A model generated the notes under the pieces. The model was not told where the DNA came from and searched no databases. It saw nothing but the letters and a program-made list of their open reading frames with translations. The position numbers and the translations under genes are program-made. A DNA stretch of 64,000 bases. Origin: Acanthornis magna. Its lineage: Eukaryota > Chordata > Aves > Passeriformes > Acanthizidae. The stretch lies in the NCBI GenBank assembly GCA_036785705.1, contig JAWUZG010000029.1:14895501-14959500 (forward strand), read 5' to 3'. Of this stretch, positions 1-14,600 are shown piece after piece (the first letter of the stretch is position 1; each line of letters opens with the position of its first letter).

Positions 1-616
1 AATAGGCAAGCAAATAAACCCAGTACTATTTTATCTGAGCTGCTTGTCCATAGGATTATTTTATTTTTCCTGGAAAGTTTCTAAGAAGATTTTCTTAGCA
101 GTCGACAGTCTTCAGCATATGAAATGAAACAAGATGCTATGTAAAGTACATTGAAAAAAATATAAATACATAAGTGGAATGAATAGTTATGACCTGAGAA
201 ACACTGAGGATGGAACCACTTTTAGCAAACTTCAACATGAGCTGTATTTTAGAGATGACAGAAGTGTTAGGGTATCACACTTTCATATGCGAAGTAAGAA
301 CACAATTGCTTAGAAGTGTCAGATCATATTTCTACCTGTATCTATTTTTGCATATGTTGGTACAACTGCAGGTACAGTTCATAACAAATCTGAAAGATGT
401 AGAAGTTTGGGGTTTTTTCTCTTTCCCTTAGAACAAGATATGAAAAATTCATGCTGTTGTCAAAACTCTGCCCCACTGTGGACCAAAAACCATTTGTTGG
501 GAAGCATATATCACTCACAAGTACTACAAAAAGCATGGCAAAATATTTCCAGCCATGAGTATATCACTTTCAGGATGTAATTCTGTAGGGGGTTTTAAGA
601 ATGGCAGAAGCAAAGT

Positions 617-712
617 TGTTTTTTTTTTTTTGTTTGTTTGTTTTTTTTTTTGTTGTTTTTTTTTTGTTTTTTTTTTTTGTTTGTTTGTTTGTTTGTTTGT
701 TTGTTTGTTTGT
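617..712 (+). repeat. T-rich tract grading into (GTTT)n microsatellite
   Basis: Long T runs broken by single G residues lead into about eight GTTT units at the right end, and the tract stops at GTAGCAAG. It is A-rich on the CNTNAP2 sense strand. Phenylalanine-rich and lysine-rich open frames across it are artefacts of the repeat. Confidence 0.95.
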
Positions 713-3579
713 AGCAAGTAATTGGAGGGATTTTAGTTAGCTTAGAACATGTAAAACAAAAGCAATCTACTTCCCCCAAACAATAACCCACCACAAACAG
801 AACCCAAGTGCCTGTTTTTCCACAGCAAAACCAGATAATTACTGATGGATTTTTAAAATTAGATTTTGTTATGGAAATAAAACCATTCAACACTAAAGCT
901 CTCACAGAGCAGCATGGCCAGATAAATTTAGTCCTCATTTAGGTGAAAGGGGAATTTACAAAATGAGTTATGCTCCTTACCTCCCTCGCATTCAGACTCC
1001 ATCTTTCCTTGAAAGTGGTTTTTATTCCACCTTCAGACTGATACTGGCATATTTCAATAGAAGCTTTTGCTTTTCATTTCTTGTTTATGTGTGAGACTCT
1101 ATTTCTGACTATCGGACACTTTCCAGGCCTAACATCATTCCTCTCCCCTTCAAAAAGTATTGGCTCAGCTGAATCTTCTAAATATTAAAAAAAGCACAGC
1201 AATAGCAAAAACACAATTATGAGCAATGTTGCTTGATACCCCAAGCATCTCTAATGTCATGCAGCCTGGTTGTATTCTGTCCCAAAATCCTGTTTATTCT
1301 GCAACTCAAGGAGCTAGTACAACTGAAAAAATGCCTCTGTAAATACTAAGAGAGTATCCCTTTCCTCCACAGAAGTCGATGGGATACTAATCCAAAGATC
1401 TGACTGCTATCATTTAGTTCCCTAGCTGGAGTGCAGTTCAACCAACATAATCCAATTCTATAAGTGTACTCTGATGCTGAGGTTTCTAAATTACAATTCA
1501 GAGGATTTTTGACAAACAGAAAGCATTAACAGTTAAGTCAAAGCTTAGTGAACACATATATGCCATATGTCACAGATTCATACAGACTCATTTTTAGGGA
1601 TCTTTGGAAACAATTTTCTGTATTCCATCATGATCTTCAAAAGCAGAAGATTAAACATCAATAATTCTTGCCAAGTTAGAACTGCTCATGGAGAGTATGA
1701 GTGTGTATGATTTTTATAAGTACTAGCCCAAGATTAAAAATCAGGCATGAAATCTGATACACCCTTGGGACATGGTTGAACTCCAAAGTGATTTTTCATC
1801 CAGAGGAAGAGTGAACTGATGGATTGCAATAGTTGTGTGGCCTGTGTTTATTGGCGATGCACTCTGGTGCACATCACCATGCATAGCAGTGAGCCTGGTA
1901 TTTATAAAAACAATTGCTTATAAAATGAAAGGCCAATCTTTCCACTCTTGGCTCTGAAACTTCCTCTTTGACAAAACAAAGAAATAATGAAACTCAGTCT
2001 CTATTCCTTTCACTGAACGAAAGCAAAAACCCTTCTGAAGACTGACCAAGTTGATAGGACTTAGCAGTAAGCTCTGATGTTACCTGCACACTCGTAAAAT
2101 CAGGCATCACCAGCCACACTGTCCCACAGAAATCTGTTTTGTTGTAGAAGAATCTGTGCTTTCAGGCATCTTTGTTTGCAATCCCTGCTGACGACAACAT
2201 AATTTATGGCCTCATATAGAGAAAAGAACCACCATTCTCACTGAATGTGCCTTGGCAAATGCATACTGGCAGGAAACAAAATATTGATATTGTTTTCTTA
2301 AAGGTTTTTAAACATTTAAGTGTTTCATGAACACTGAAAACTGAAGAAAAACATTATTTGCAATGAAGGTAATTAAAACACTCAACAAGCACCAAATTAA
2401 TTATTGGAGACTTTAATTTAATCCTGGCTACATTTACATGTAAATTCACCATGATATAAGAACACAGCTTCTTGGCCTCAGGGTTGAAAAATACCCTCCA
2501 GAGAATTAATCTTTACTATACGTAAGGGGGAAAAAAAGGACAAAGTGATAGAAATGCTATAGAGCATGCTTCTCCAGCCAAAAGCTGGTAAAAGAAGGAT
2601 CAAAAGAGTGCAGTGTTCTGTATTATCAGGAGACAAAGCATTTTCCTCTTTGTCTATACTCCTATAGAGGACATATACATCAGGGACGCAGGAAAGTCCT
2701 GCTCTGCAGAAATAATCCCGAGAACTGGGAATCCACGGAGACACCGCCTGTCTCTAGCTCACCTCATCACTCTGCTCCTTGGAGAATCCTGTTCCTAGAA
2801 AGGACACGACGTTGTGTGGAATTGTGCAGAATCCAACTCCCTCCTAAATACTGTAATCTGCATTACAATCGGGTGCAATCACTAAGCACTTCTGGAGTGC
2901 TGGAGGAGGATTCCTTTAACCTTCCATTACTGCTATCAACAGCAGAGATCTCAAGAGATCTATGGCTCACTCATCCTCTGGATCTCTCAGGTATATGACT
3001 CACTGTTATGATCACCTTAGAATAGTACAAAATAAATCCCCTTCCAATGGATGGGAAAGCAAATTTTAGCTTCAGAAATTGGAACCTGTAAATGGGATTA
3101 ACAGCAAAAGACATACAAATGCCTTCTGTGACCTCCACAGGCTTCAGTTTCCTTCTGAGTTCAATGTTCTGCTCTTAACTAATAAAAGGTTAATGGGTGA
3201 TTATAGAAGTCTTTCAATTTGCAGTTATTCCAGATGACTTGAAATCAACAGAGGAATGTAAATTAAATGTATGTAAAAAGCAAACCTTTTAGAAAGAGAT
3301 TATAAATCCTCACTTGCATGATACAACCTTAAGGGAGATCAGATCCTACAGGAAAAAGCAATTTTAGAAATACAGCTGTTACAATGTATAAAAGCTAAAA
3401 GGAACCACCAGAGGTTTTGAATCTTAGCAACATGAAGAAAAGGGGGTTTTATAGTTTTCTGCTACATTGAACTTGCACACTTCTTATTTACAGCCTTCAG
3501 GATTCTGAACTTTAGAAGACTAAAAGAAGCCTTGATTGAAACATACAACCTCAAGAACAGGTTTGTTTTTTTTATTTGG
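713..3579. other. Intron 8 block, nothing recognised
   Basis: This is AT-rich intron sequence with short A/T runs. It contains a small open frame pair at 2478-2998 on both strands with no family resemblance. I see no repeat or regulatory site that I can support. Confidence 0.6.
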
Positions 3580-3740
3580 GCTTGTATCATTCAGCTCTGC
3601 GTTTGCCGGCATAAGAAAGATATGGACCTGCTTGAGTGGGTCCAGAGGAGGGCCATGAAGATTATCGGGGGCTGGAGCACCTTTGCTCAGAAAACAGGCT
3701 GAGAGAATATGTACAACCTCACAATGAGAGCTCAGAAAAG
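3580..3740 (+). mobile_element. CR1 LINE fragment, sense on plus strand
   Basis: The stretch reads like the 3' coding region of an avian CR1 element. It has an ATTCAGCTCTG block, then AAGAAAGATATGGACCTGCT, GGGTCCAGAGGAGGGCCATG and GGGCTGGAGCACCT, ending with a degenerate AGGCTGAGAGA block. These blocks occur in the usual CR1 order but are diverged and cut at both ends, with no 3' octamer tail. It is an old, inactive remnant. Both boundaries are approximate. Confidence 0.85.
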
Positions 3741-6700
3741 CTGTATACTGATAGTTTAATGTAAGAAGTATAAGACTGAACTGCATGGTGCCTTTCCATG
3801 TAGGCAACCTGCCAAACATTGGCAGATACACTGAAATATCTATCATATCAACAGAGCAAATGATGGGATTTTAAAGATCACAATTTGTATTTGCCTAAGT
3901 TCCTTAAAACCCTATTTCTTTTTCCATAGTGAGGTAGAGGGGAAGAGTAAAAGTAGGAATGAGCAATCTGGTGATCTGCGCAAATTTTCAAATGTACTTT
4001 TGGAAGAGTAATATGATATACCAGTAACACAAAAAGCCTTATTATTTTTTTCCCCTCCACTTTCATTTAGGTGTTTCCCTAGTCTCTTTTACAAAAGCTT
4101 TTAAAAAATCCTAGATTTTTCCACTCCTCATGATGCTTGACACTCTCAAGTAAATTTTAAAAAGACATGGAAACAAATAAAAAAGTTTGGCTAGAAAATC
4201 CAAAAAAGGAAAAAAAAAACCCCACATTTCTTAAAAAAATCTGTTGCAGTGGAATTTTTTTAAAGAAAAATTTTATATTCTGTTTAAAAAAGAAGTGAAT
4301 AATAAGGGTATACAGTGTACCTTGCAGACTATCCATATATTTGCATATTAATTAAAATGCCTTTCTTGAAGGATACTGAAGTTGTATTTGAAGTTTCATA
4401 GAAAGACCTAATTTTAGACAGACATTTTGGACATTGATTTTCAGTAGATAAACAGTTAGGACAACAAAACATTCCAAAATTATCAAAGCACAGTCAAACT
4501 ATGCCAAGTTTCTCCTTCATGCTCAAATTTCCATTCCAGTTCTCTTGGATGTTATAGATACTCTTCTGCTGTTTCACAAAGGGATAAAATAATTTTGATC
4601 TGTACATGCAGCAATAAAGGTTTTTTCAAATATGACTGCAACTGTATAACACAGATATCTCCCTTTTTGGAGCAGGTCCTTTCAAAATTTTTAAGACTAC
4701 AGAGAAAAATGAAATGAGAATTATTTTTATATTTCTGTGGCCTAGATTGTAATGCTTGAGTTTCTTTCACAAAGAAAAAATATTCTGTGAGAATGAAATT
4801 ACAGAACAGGAAATTGCTAGCAAGGTTTTTATATTTTTTCCTCTCTTTTGATAACAATAATCTTCGGTTATTTTTAATACAGTAATATATTTAGAAAAAA
4901 CAGTTGACAATTAATATACAGATGTAGGGAGGATTAATATTCAGCCTACTGTATACTTTATGACAGGAACAGGGAAGGAATGAAAATTATTTTTCAAAGC
5001 AAAACTGCATGTTTGTGATTCAACAGGCATTGATTTTTCATATGAATTGCTAATGACACACTCAAGAGTATAAAATCCATTGCATGATTTTAGAATAGAA
5101 GTATATTTTTTATCTTTGAAAAATGTAAACTTGTATTTACTTTCCCCATTTTACAAATGTAAATATATATGTGGGTAATCATTATTTCTACATGAAGCAT
5201 TACATAAATTTTAGACTGAGATTGTGAACCTACTAAACCACAAGTGATTAAATGTTATGCACCTGTATTCTTGCTTCCACAAACCCACATGCTGACAGCA
5301 AAACTTGTCTTTTTTTTTTGTAAATGTTGAAGAGAGTTCTAGATTAACATACAAAAGCAATTAAAGGAAAACAGAATTGCAGATGTTCCACTTTATTGAA
5401 AACCTTTTACTAAATAAAATTTAATTTATAAGTGTAGATTATGGTTTTTTTATTTCAGGGTCTGTCTTCTGTTTTAGTATGGATCACATTATTGTCACCT
5501 TTAATGCAGGAGCAACTGAAATAGTCTAGACAGGAGTGAAAGTGCAGCACTCCCAGAGTGTCCAAGTCTCCACTGTCACAGACAACTATTTCACGCATTA
5601 TGATCTCTAGCTACCTCAGATCACATCACTATAAATTTGAAATCAACATATTATACATCAATTCATCTTACTTAACATCCGGCACTGAATCCATTTCCTA
5701 AGCATTCTTCTCCTACGCCCTCCTTTCCATTACAGTTTTTCCTGTCTTAAAAAGATCCTAGGATCTGTCTGTTTTTTCTCTAAGTCAAGACAAGCGCTCT
5801 TTGGATTCTCTAAATAGCCTCTCTTTACTCCTTTTTTTTTCTTTCTTTTACAGACTCTCTTATCTACAGTTCCTGCTAAAATGCTGACACCAACTAAGGA
5901 AATAGAATGTTTTAGTTTGATGTAGCCAGCAGGAAAATGAGTTTTAACTATCTCTGAAATACCACAGATTCCACTTCAGCCTTAGAATTCAGCTTTCTTT
6001 CAAGTTTCTAATTTGTATAAAGCTGGTGGACTCTCCAATATCAGAAAGAAAAACTTAAATCTACATTACCTGCCTTTTCATGTATAAATTTTGAACTCAT
6101 TGCTGGCGTGTCAGGTATACTGTATTCCTTGTCATATGATTTTTCACATGAAAACATCACTATGAAACCTGAGTAACTAGAAGCATCCACCACCCATTGC
6201 CATCCAAGTATACATCAGAATTACAGCAGGAGAGAAACTCAAGGAACTGTTCTGTATTGAGATACTGGTTTAATACTGATACTGATCTTAATATCTGATC
6301 ACTGATCACACCCACATATCTCAACCAAAATATTCCATCATGATTGTGCTGTAATTTTTAATGAATGACAAAATTTCCAAGGTATGAGCCACAGAGCATT
6401 AACAATGATGTTGACTCATTCTTGTGCTTTGAGAACTATGCTTAACATAAATTTACAGCAACAAAAGAAAGATTATCTGAGAGCACAACCAAAAAAACCC
6501 CCAATTCTGATTACTTTATTAAAGAAAATATAGTATAACAAAGTAGTCTAACAGTTAAAATGACACAAAGAAAATGATGAGAAAAGTTCTACGCTAAACT
6601 TTCCTAGGGACTTTCTATGCTAAACTTAAAAAGACATATACAAATATCTTATTTTCTACTTAGGTTTCTGAGACATACTTGTAGTTACTATTATATGTGC

Positions 6701-7992
6701 AATGTTAACCCAAGAAACTGAAGCTCAAACAAAAGGACATGTTGAAATTATTATTCTTACATAATTGCAAAACACTTAACCTTTCAGACCATCATGACCT
6801 ATACGCCCCTTTCTTGAAGTTTTTCTTCTCTGTGCTAGGATTACCTTTCCTAGGATTTCAGAAGTGTGTGGGGAGGGACTTACTGTGTCTCCTGAGTGCT
6901 CTAGTGTTTGCCTGTTTCTGTTTGACCTTTTACATTCATTACTGAAGAGGTATGATTCGGGAGATGCCATTCTTCCCCCAGAGCAACTACTGAAACTGTA
7001 CTTCATGAAAATATAAAGGAACTGTTTTAAGAAATAGAGAGCAGATCTAAATCCCTTGCCATCATTACAAAAACCTGCTACAGTTTTCACAAGACTATGA
7101 GCCTGTATAAATTCTCTTTGAGGTCTTGAAAGTTCTGTTGCATCCTCTGAATGCAATGCATTCTGCATTGCTATATAAAACTTACAGTATTGGACTTCAT
7201 TTTTTGCATCTATTCAGTTTCAACTGAAATAAGTGTTCAATATGCTGAATCAAGAATAAATACAATGATCAAGGTAGTTTACCATTGCTTGCAACTTGCT
7301 ATTCAATATTAATAGACAGTTCCTAAATAATTTTAAATTCTGTCTCTGCAAGGCACAACTCGTGTGTTAAATTTTAAATGAACAATAAAAATCACACAAA
7401 GCTGACTAGCAGTGTCAAAGAGAAGCATTAGATTTACTGGTATGTCTCCTTTTCATACTATAGTGGCTATTCAGGGAAGTTAGAACACCTTTTAGCTTTC
7501 AAAACATCCATCAGACTTGGTTGCACCTCACACTGTTGGGGGGGTAAGAAAATTAAAAGGCCAATTTGGTACCTGCTGAGGTTAGGCTAACTAGATAGGA
7601 CATAGAAAAGTGCTGGACATGACATAAGAAATTGTCAGACATGTTAGATAATGAAATGAGAAGCCAACACAAGCACAGATAGTGCTATGAGGCATGGCAG
7701 AATTTCATCAGTGCTTAGGCAGAGTAAAGTGAGAAATGGTCAGGCTTCACACACCACCGAAAGGAAGCACTGGGTGCCTTTGGGGAGTGAAATCTTGCAA
7801 GGCCAGCAGAATCTTGATAACTCTTTCCATAATACTACATAAGCAAAAATCATCTAGGTAACAATAGAAATGTCAAATACGGATGTAGCTGTAGCAAAAT
7901 GGGGGAAAATAGGGAGAAGTAGTTACTAAAACATTGTTTACCTGAAAGGAGAGCAGAGCAGACAATGGTAGAGTCCTAGGTTACATGGAAGG
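3741..7992. other. Intron 8 block, nothing recognised
   Basis: Strongly AT-rich, with several A and T runs. The 130-codon minus-strand frame at 6776-7168 has no domain signature. An octamer-type word ATTTGCAT beside TAATTAA occurs near 4.34 kb, within chance expectation. Confidence 0.6.
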
Positions 7993-8627
7993 TGTAACCA
8001 AAAGTATGTATTCTATTACCATCTCCATAAGCTGTTAAAACAGGTGGGGCAGTGTTCTTTGTGTTCAGCATGACCCAGCCCTGATAACACCATCGAGGGG
8101 CTGTCTCTGCTAATGGGCCATCAAGGTCTCTGGGAGTGACTCATAGAAATCCATCAGCCCATTGTGAGATGCCCCGCCCAGAGGGGAGGAACTGAACATT
8201 CCTACCTGCTTATAAACTGAGACCCTAGAATACCGGGGTACCATTCCACTGGATTCCCAGAGGAGAACAGCTCAAGAGCCACCATTGGACCTCCAGAGAC
8301 CGACGAGATCTTTCTACAAGATCACCACTTCAACAAGACTACATCCATTGCTCCAACGGGACTGCAGCCACCATTTTTAACTGGACTGCCAGCACCACCC
8401 TAACAGGGTGCAGGTTGTATTCTGACTTTGTCTATCTAAACCATTGTTTCTGTATTATTACCTTGTTCTAAACATTTGTGTAGAACTGTTATTCCTTCTC
8501 CCATACCTTTGTCTGTAAGCCCTTGATTCCAAAGTTATAATAATTCAGAGGGAAGGGGGTCACATTATCCATTCTAAGGGATACTCCCACCTTCCTTAGC
8601 AAGACACCCGTCTTTCAAACCAAGACA
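7993..8627 (+). mobile_element. ERVL-type solo LTR (5' edge uncertain)
   Basis: The segment has LTR anatomy on the plus strand: a GC-richer U3, a TATAAA box at 8211-8216, a transcribed part carrying repeated CCACCATT and GGGACTGC/TGGACTGC motifs, and a 3' end reading TTTCAAACCAAGACA at 8627. I recognise this layout from ERVL-type LTRs common in songbird genomes, from memory only. The likely 5' terminus is TGTAACC at 7993, but no matching target duplication was found (GAAGG against GGTAG). The start could instead lie further in, for example near 8032. No internal retroviral genes are present, so this looks like a solo LTR. It is antisense to CNTNAP2. Confidence 0.75.
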
Positions 8628-11600
8628 GGTAGGTACAAAGGTGGCAAAAAGAGAGTCAGGAAAAGGAGTAATTAGAAAAGCAAACCATGTGATTAGTGCT
8701 GTTTGGGGGAACTTGCTGGAGAGCTCAGAGCAGTCTCACTCAGGACAATAAAACTGACCATAATGTTCTGACCATATTGCACAAGTGAAGTCTGCTTCCA
8801 TGTCCAGCAGGAGAAGCAAGAAGTTGGTGAGAAGGGTCCACAGTTATCAGGAAGGCTCACAGAAAAACAGATTGAACATATCGGTATTGCTGATGGAGCT
8901 TGTGGCAGGCCTGATAGCATCAGCATCTGTGCCACCACATCCTAAAATCTATGGATTCACAAGAAAATTTCAGACATCAGAGCATATCTGTGGTTTTCAA
9001 GGACTGTATTATGAGGTTGGGTTATCAGCAGTATCCCTACACAACATTCTTACGTATAATGTCATAGAGCAGCATTCTTGTTTCACGATGTGACATTTCA
9101 TGAGACTTACCGAAGTACTTCCTCATTTGGATCTGCTGTACATTTCTCAACTCCAGGAAGTATAAGCATTAGATACTTCAAGGATAGCCTTAAGGAGCCC
9201 AACTATTCATAAGGAAATAAAAATACAGAAAGCTTTTGAAGTACAGGGAAATCTTTGTCCCTAAACTAAAAAATCCAAACCACCTCATTACCATAATGTT
9301 TTTCAGTAAGACAAAGGCAGAACTGACCACTTCTTTCTGAGTTAGTAGGAAGCTAAATTTTAATAGCCTTAACCAGTCCGGACACATACAGTGGAGTGGT
9401 ATTTTTTTATTCCTTACTATCTTTTCCTTAATGTGCCTTAAAAGCACAGACCATCTCCAAAATCTGCAAAAGTCACTGAGAGAAAAAGGTTCATCACCAC
9501 CCATGTCTAGATGCTATTCCTACCAGCCATCCTTCCACACAACATTTAATGTTTGTGAGGAGAGAGTGCAGGGGGTCCATTCAGGATAGTTTTCGTTACT
9601 GGTCTGTAAAAAATTCCATGTGTTTTGTAACATCACTGAAGAAACTGTGAAAGTACATAGCAGAACAAAATAGAGAGTTTAGGAGAGAGAAACAAAGAGA
9701 GATTGAGCATCCATCCATGAACACAAGTGGACTACTATTTTAACTACATTTCATTTATATTCAGCTTCCAACTGAATTGCATTGACTGGTGACTTATAAT
9801 GAGACACACAGTGCATTTCAAAATATGGCCTCTGTATTTTGAGTGTAAGACAAGTGTCATCTATGGAAGTCAAATACATACATCCCTGTACTGCGGCAGA
9901 AGAGAACTCCAAATCCACTCCCAAAAATCCCTCAATAAAATAAATAAATAAATATATACTGACTTTTAAAAAATCATTTAAATGCAGTCTAATTTCAAAT
10001 TAAAGAACAGACAACAGCCTGTTAAATGGAACTATAATATCATTCTTCAAAATCTTCTGGCTAGGATATTAATTGCCTGTGAGACCATAATGGGATAGAA
10101 ACAATAGCAGAAGCAGAGAGTGTGATGCTAATGTTACTTATCACACAGATAAGTTTCTAGTAAAAGAGAGAGGAGTAAATTGAATAATTTGCTAATTTTT
10201 AAAATTAATTTATGCCTTTATGAAACATAAACACATTATTGACAAAACTGAGACCATGTAAATGAAAATTAGTTTTGGCATGGAGTAGTATAAAGGCAGG
10301 GTTAAGACTTGGGGATGACTGTTAATGAAACCATAATGCAAATCAGCATATAAATATATAAAAAGGTGACCTAACCAGACATACATTTAATTTACACAAA
10401 TAATTCTAAAATGAGTATATAACTAATGTAATTCCAGAGGTCATTCATGCAAAATCTATTATTCCTTCTTTGTCAACAGCTCACTAATGTCATTATTCAG
10501 AAGACTGGTAATGTTTTAAATAGTGTTTTTCCTGAAAACCGATTCTACTTTAACATAGGTATCCCATTAGTCTTAAAAAAGGCAACATCTCTTTTACTAC
10601 TGCATATGCAATGTGCATAAAATCACATTAGCAACCAGATCACAGAAAGGACGTTAGAACAGTATGTATATATTTTTATTTTCTTTTATTTACAGCTAGC
10701 AAGGAGAACTTGTATCATGTAAACACCTAGCTTTCCAGAGAATTAATGAATAGCAATTTGGAAAGCATTAGAATAAATGTATTTAAAATACCATTTGCTG
10801 TATATCTTGTATCTTTTTATAGTCTTACATTCTTTCACCATTTAGCAGAAAAATATTTAATGAAGAATTAAATATATAATTGATGTTCATGTCATTCCTT
10901 AAAGCTGTACACTATAACTAGAGCATCCATTACTGTAGTTAGGATATGTAGAAAAGCTTATTTGCCTTAAATGTTGAACTGCTCCTTCACCAAGGTAGGG
11001 AATAGGACTAAGGTGGTCAGAAACTGGTTAGTGAAGCAACTGTAACTACACTTGACACTGTTTTCTCCTTTCCTCAGAATATTAGAAATGAGAATAGCTA
11101 TTTATCAGTACAGTGATAGCTGGGGATATGCTGGGATACTGAAACATGTCTCTTGCCATTCACTAATCATGTGTCTGGGGAAAGCCAAAAACTGGTTGCT
11201 GTGAGACTGAGGGTACTAACTTTACTTTTTACCCTCAGACACAGCACAGCTATACGGTCTACATTCTCCAGGCTTCTCCTTTGTGCAGATATGCAAGTCC
11301 AATCCCTTTTTTTAAAAATCAGAAACAGCAAAACTTCTATATTTTTCCCATGTTATTCAGTTTTTTATACACTAGCATGCTACCTGTGGAAAAAGAACAA
11401 TTCTGACCAGTTTGTATTTAAAGAGGTCAAATATTTATGGAAAGTGTTTTCACAATGGTCTTTCTGCAAGAAGAGAGACTGCCCTTTCCCTTAAGATTAC
11501 CTATTAAAATGTTGCCTGTTCTCATTTTTGAAAGTTAGAGTGCCCTGAGGACTACAGCTGTTTGGTATTCTGCAGAAGGGCTACACCAGCACATTTGGAA

Positions 11601-14600
11601 TGCGCATTGGGTTTTTCACTGAAAATACTATTTACTTTCATTTTTAGGTATCTGATAGGGACACAAGTTCCTTATCAACTATTCTTTCAGTAAGATCCCA
11701 ATATAAGGAACATTTATGAGGATTTCTAATAGAAGATCAATTAAGTTTTTATTATAAAGTCCTTAAGATAATAAAATTCCATTTTTAATTGCTTAGACCA
11801 TACCCAATTATAATTTTTTTCTCAAAAATGCTCTGAGATAATTGTTTACTTTAGTTTACTGTTTTTCTCCTAAAAAGGTTTCAGGGCAAACAATGAAGAT
11901 TTTTAGAAGGAAGGACAAAAATAAATACAAAATTTGTCTGCTACAATAGGGGGTCAAGGGGGGGGGGTTGCAGGGATTCAGAAACTTCTCAATAGAATTC
12001 AAATCAGGTAGGAAATTACTTTAATAGTACCTATATATAATTTTTTACTTAAGTTTAGACATTTTTCCTACTTTTACCTGTAAACTAGTCTTCTGAAAAA
12101 ACAGAATTTGTGCATGACCAACAAGGCTTGATCAATATTAATGTTAAGATTTCAGAAAAGTTTGTGCTAGTATACCTGATAAACCCAGAACCCACTAAAA
12201 TTAGAAAGAACAAAGCCATCCCCAGAAGGCAAATTGATGATGACATCAATTTATAAGAATGAAGACTCTCTTTTTTTTCATTTTGACTGCTGCAAGACAA
12301 GGAGCCCTCTCCTCTGCAGTCTGCTTTCTTCCAGAAAAGCAAATCAACTTATTCATGTACAGAAAGGAAATAATTGGATAAACACTTGGGAAGAAGCATG
12401 GAAAAAGTAGTATAAGATAATCATTATTAAATTGAACTTGTTGATGGTAAGATCAAAAGTGTGAGTATGGAAGGAAAGACAGACTGACTAAAAAGGACTA
12501 AAAGTGGGAGATAAGTACATCAGGGGCGGCCAAGAAGCAGTGTGTGTTGGAGAAGGGAAAAGTCTCTGACCATCTAGCCAGGTGAAGGCTGAAATTTTGG
12601 AAGGATCATCTTGATGAAGCCATACCAGGACTGAGGGTGAGGGAGATGGATGCAGGACAAATCAGAAAAGAATCTGTAGTGCCAGAAGAATGAAATCAGC
12701 TAAAAAACCCCAAAAGGTAAAACCTCGGGGGAGAAACATGTTGAGAAGAATGGCTTGAGAATAGATAATAATAACAGAAGTAGGAAGGAATTGTAAAGTC
12801 ATAGAGAAGAACAAGTGGCAGGTGGATAATGTGCACAGGAAGAGTCAAAGAAGGCGCACAGACCTAGCTGGAGAAACAGCAGTCTAGGAAAGAACTTGGC
12901 TTGGTTAGGCAGGAAGCGACAGTCAAATGGGCAAAAATCAGATTAAAGATCTGTTTAGCAAATGGGACAGCAGACAACTAACTCAGGTAGCAGCAGAAGA
13001 AAAATGGCTGGACAAGTCAAAGAAGGGAACAACTAAAATTATTAGCTAAAATAGGATATACTACCAGAAACCCAGAAGAACCAAAGACTTCTGATTTCTC
13101 TCTCAGCTTTGCCTGTACATAAACTGAATATATACCAGATTGGCTCAGTTTTGGTCTATAGGCTGGATGCAAAATTTCCAGCTCTGCTCATTGACCCTTC
13201 TGAAGGGTTATCACAGTGATTCCATGTCATAGTTTTTCCCATGTGTGTCCAGAATGATTTCATGGCACAGCCTCAGATTATGTAGTTGTTGCACGTAGAA
13301 TTTTCTACTTCACTTTTTACAGAAGTGGGAAGGCGTATGTAGGAAAATGATAAACAGGAAAGGTAAGCTCTGGTAGGGGAAAAATGCTGCCTTAGAAAAA
13401 TGGATACCTTTCCTCATACTTCTATCTTGATGATACCTAGTAAGAGAAAACAAACATATTCCAGTCCTTATTTTCAGAGTGACTTGATATGCCCGGGAGT
13501 TAATACACAACGGTGCCGAGAGATGCAAATCGACACAAAATGCCACATCCCTACAATAGTAGCTCACATTACTGGACATTTTTACCTTTTAGTTTTGTGC
13601 TTCATCATGGCATGTGAAGAAGCAGACAAAGGGGATTGCAGATGTGAAAAGAAATGCAGAAATCTTGCTAAGGCGTAAGCACCATATGGATGGCCACATG
13701 TAAATGGGCAATTCTGTACTTAACAGCAATCAATTAAACCTATGGCTACATTTCTGAGTGACAAAGAAAAAATCACAACATTGAGTAACCACTTATTAGG
13801 TATGCATAGACCATTTTTGTGCACTAAATGGATTCTTTCAGGGTATATGGGAAGGGAGAAACATTATTTAATTAGAGAGCTTCTTACTGCATGTATTAAA
13901 TGGGGCCAAACGAAAGCTGCAAAAACCTTAGATGCTTTAGATTTCTTAATGATTGACTTTGCGGTCATAGCAGGGTTTTAAATGTCTAATAAAACCAAAA
14001 AGTGTCATCACAACTGGAAATACGACAGTGGCAGTGCATTGTGTTGACAGTCTTATTGGACAGAGAGTGCAACCTCAGTGGGCTTTTCCCTAGACTGAGC
14101 TCTTCTGTCACTGCTCGAGAAAGTAATTTGAAATCTCTCATCTGTTCAAGATACACAAACAAAAAATTTCAACAGTTTATGGGTTAAAAGAGAACAAAGA
14201 TTCCTCCAGACAGACTTCAGTCAAACCACAGCAAATTCCTAGCTGAAAAGAGAGGTCCCCTTAAAACAAAAGTAATAAAAATACATATAATGCCCCCTTG
14301 TACTGGCTTGAGATCACTGCAAAGGAGAGAATATTAGCTGTTCTGCAAAACACAGGCTGCTCAGCAATACCCTAAGGACTATTATTTTGACCAATAACTG
14401 TGTGATATTTCAGAGCAGGAACAGGTTAAACTGCTTTGGTGAATATCCTGAACTGAATAATACACAGCAGGAAGTCAAAGAACACACACACACACATAAG
14501 AAAGACTATAGTCTAGAAAACAGTATTTATTTATATTGTGCTATTGACGTGGAAGACAATAATGGACCTTTTATCTTGAAAGGAGATTTTTTTTTTAAAA

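Noticed and set aside
6776..7168. 130-codon minus-strand open frame
   Set aside because: It overlaps a plus-strand frame, has no recognisable motif and lies deep in intron 8. It is within chance length for 64 kb.
11153..11494. 113-codon plus-strand open frame
   Set aside because: Composition is like translated AT-rich intron, with no start context, domain or homologue recognised.
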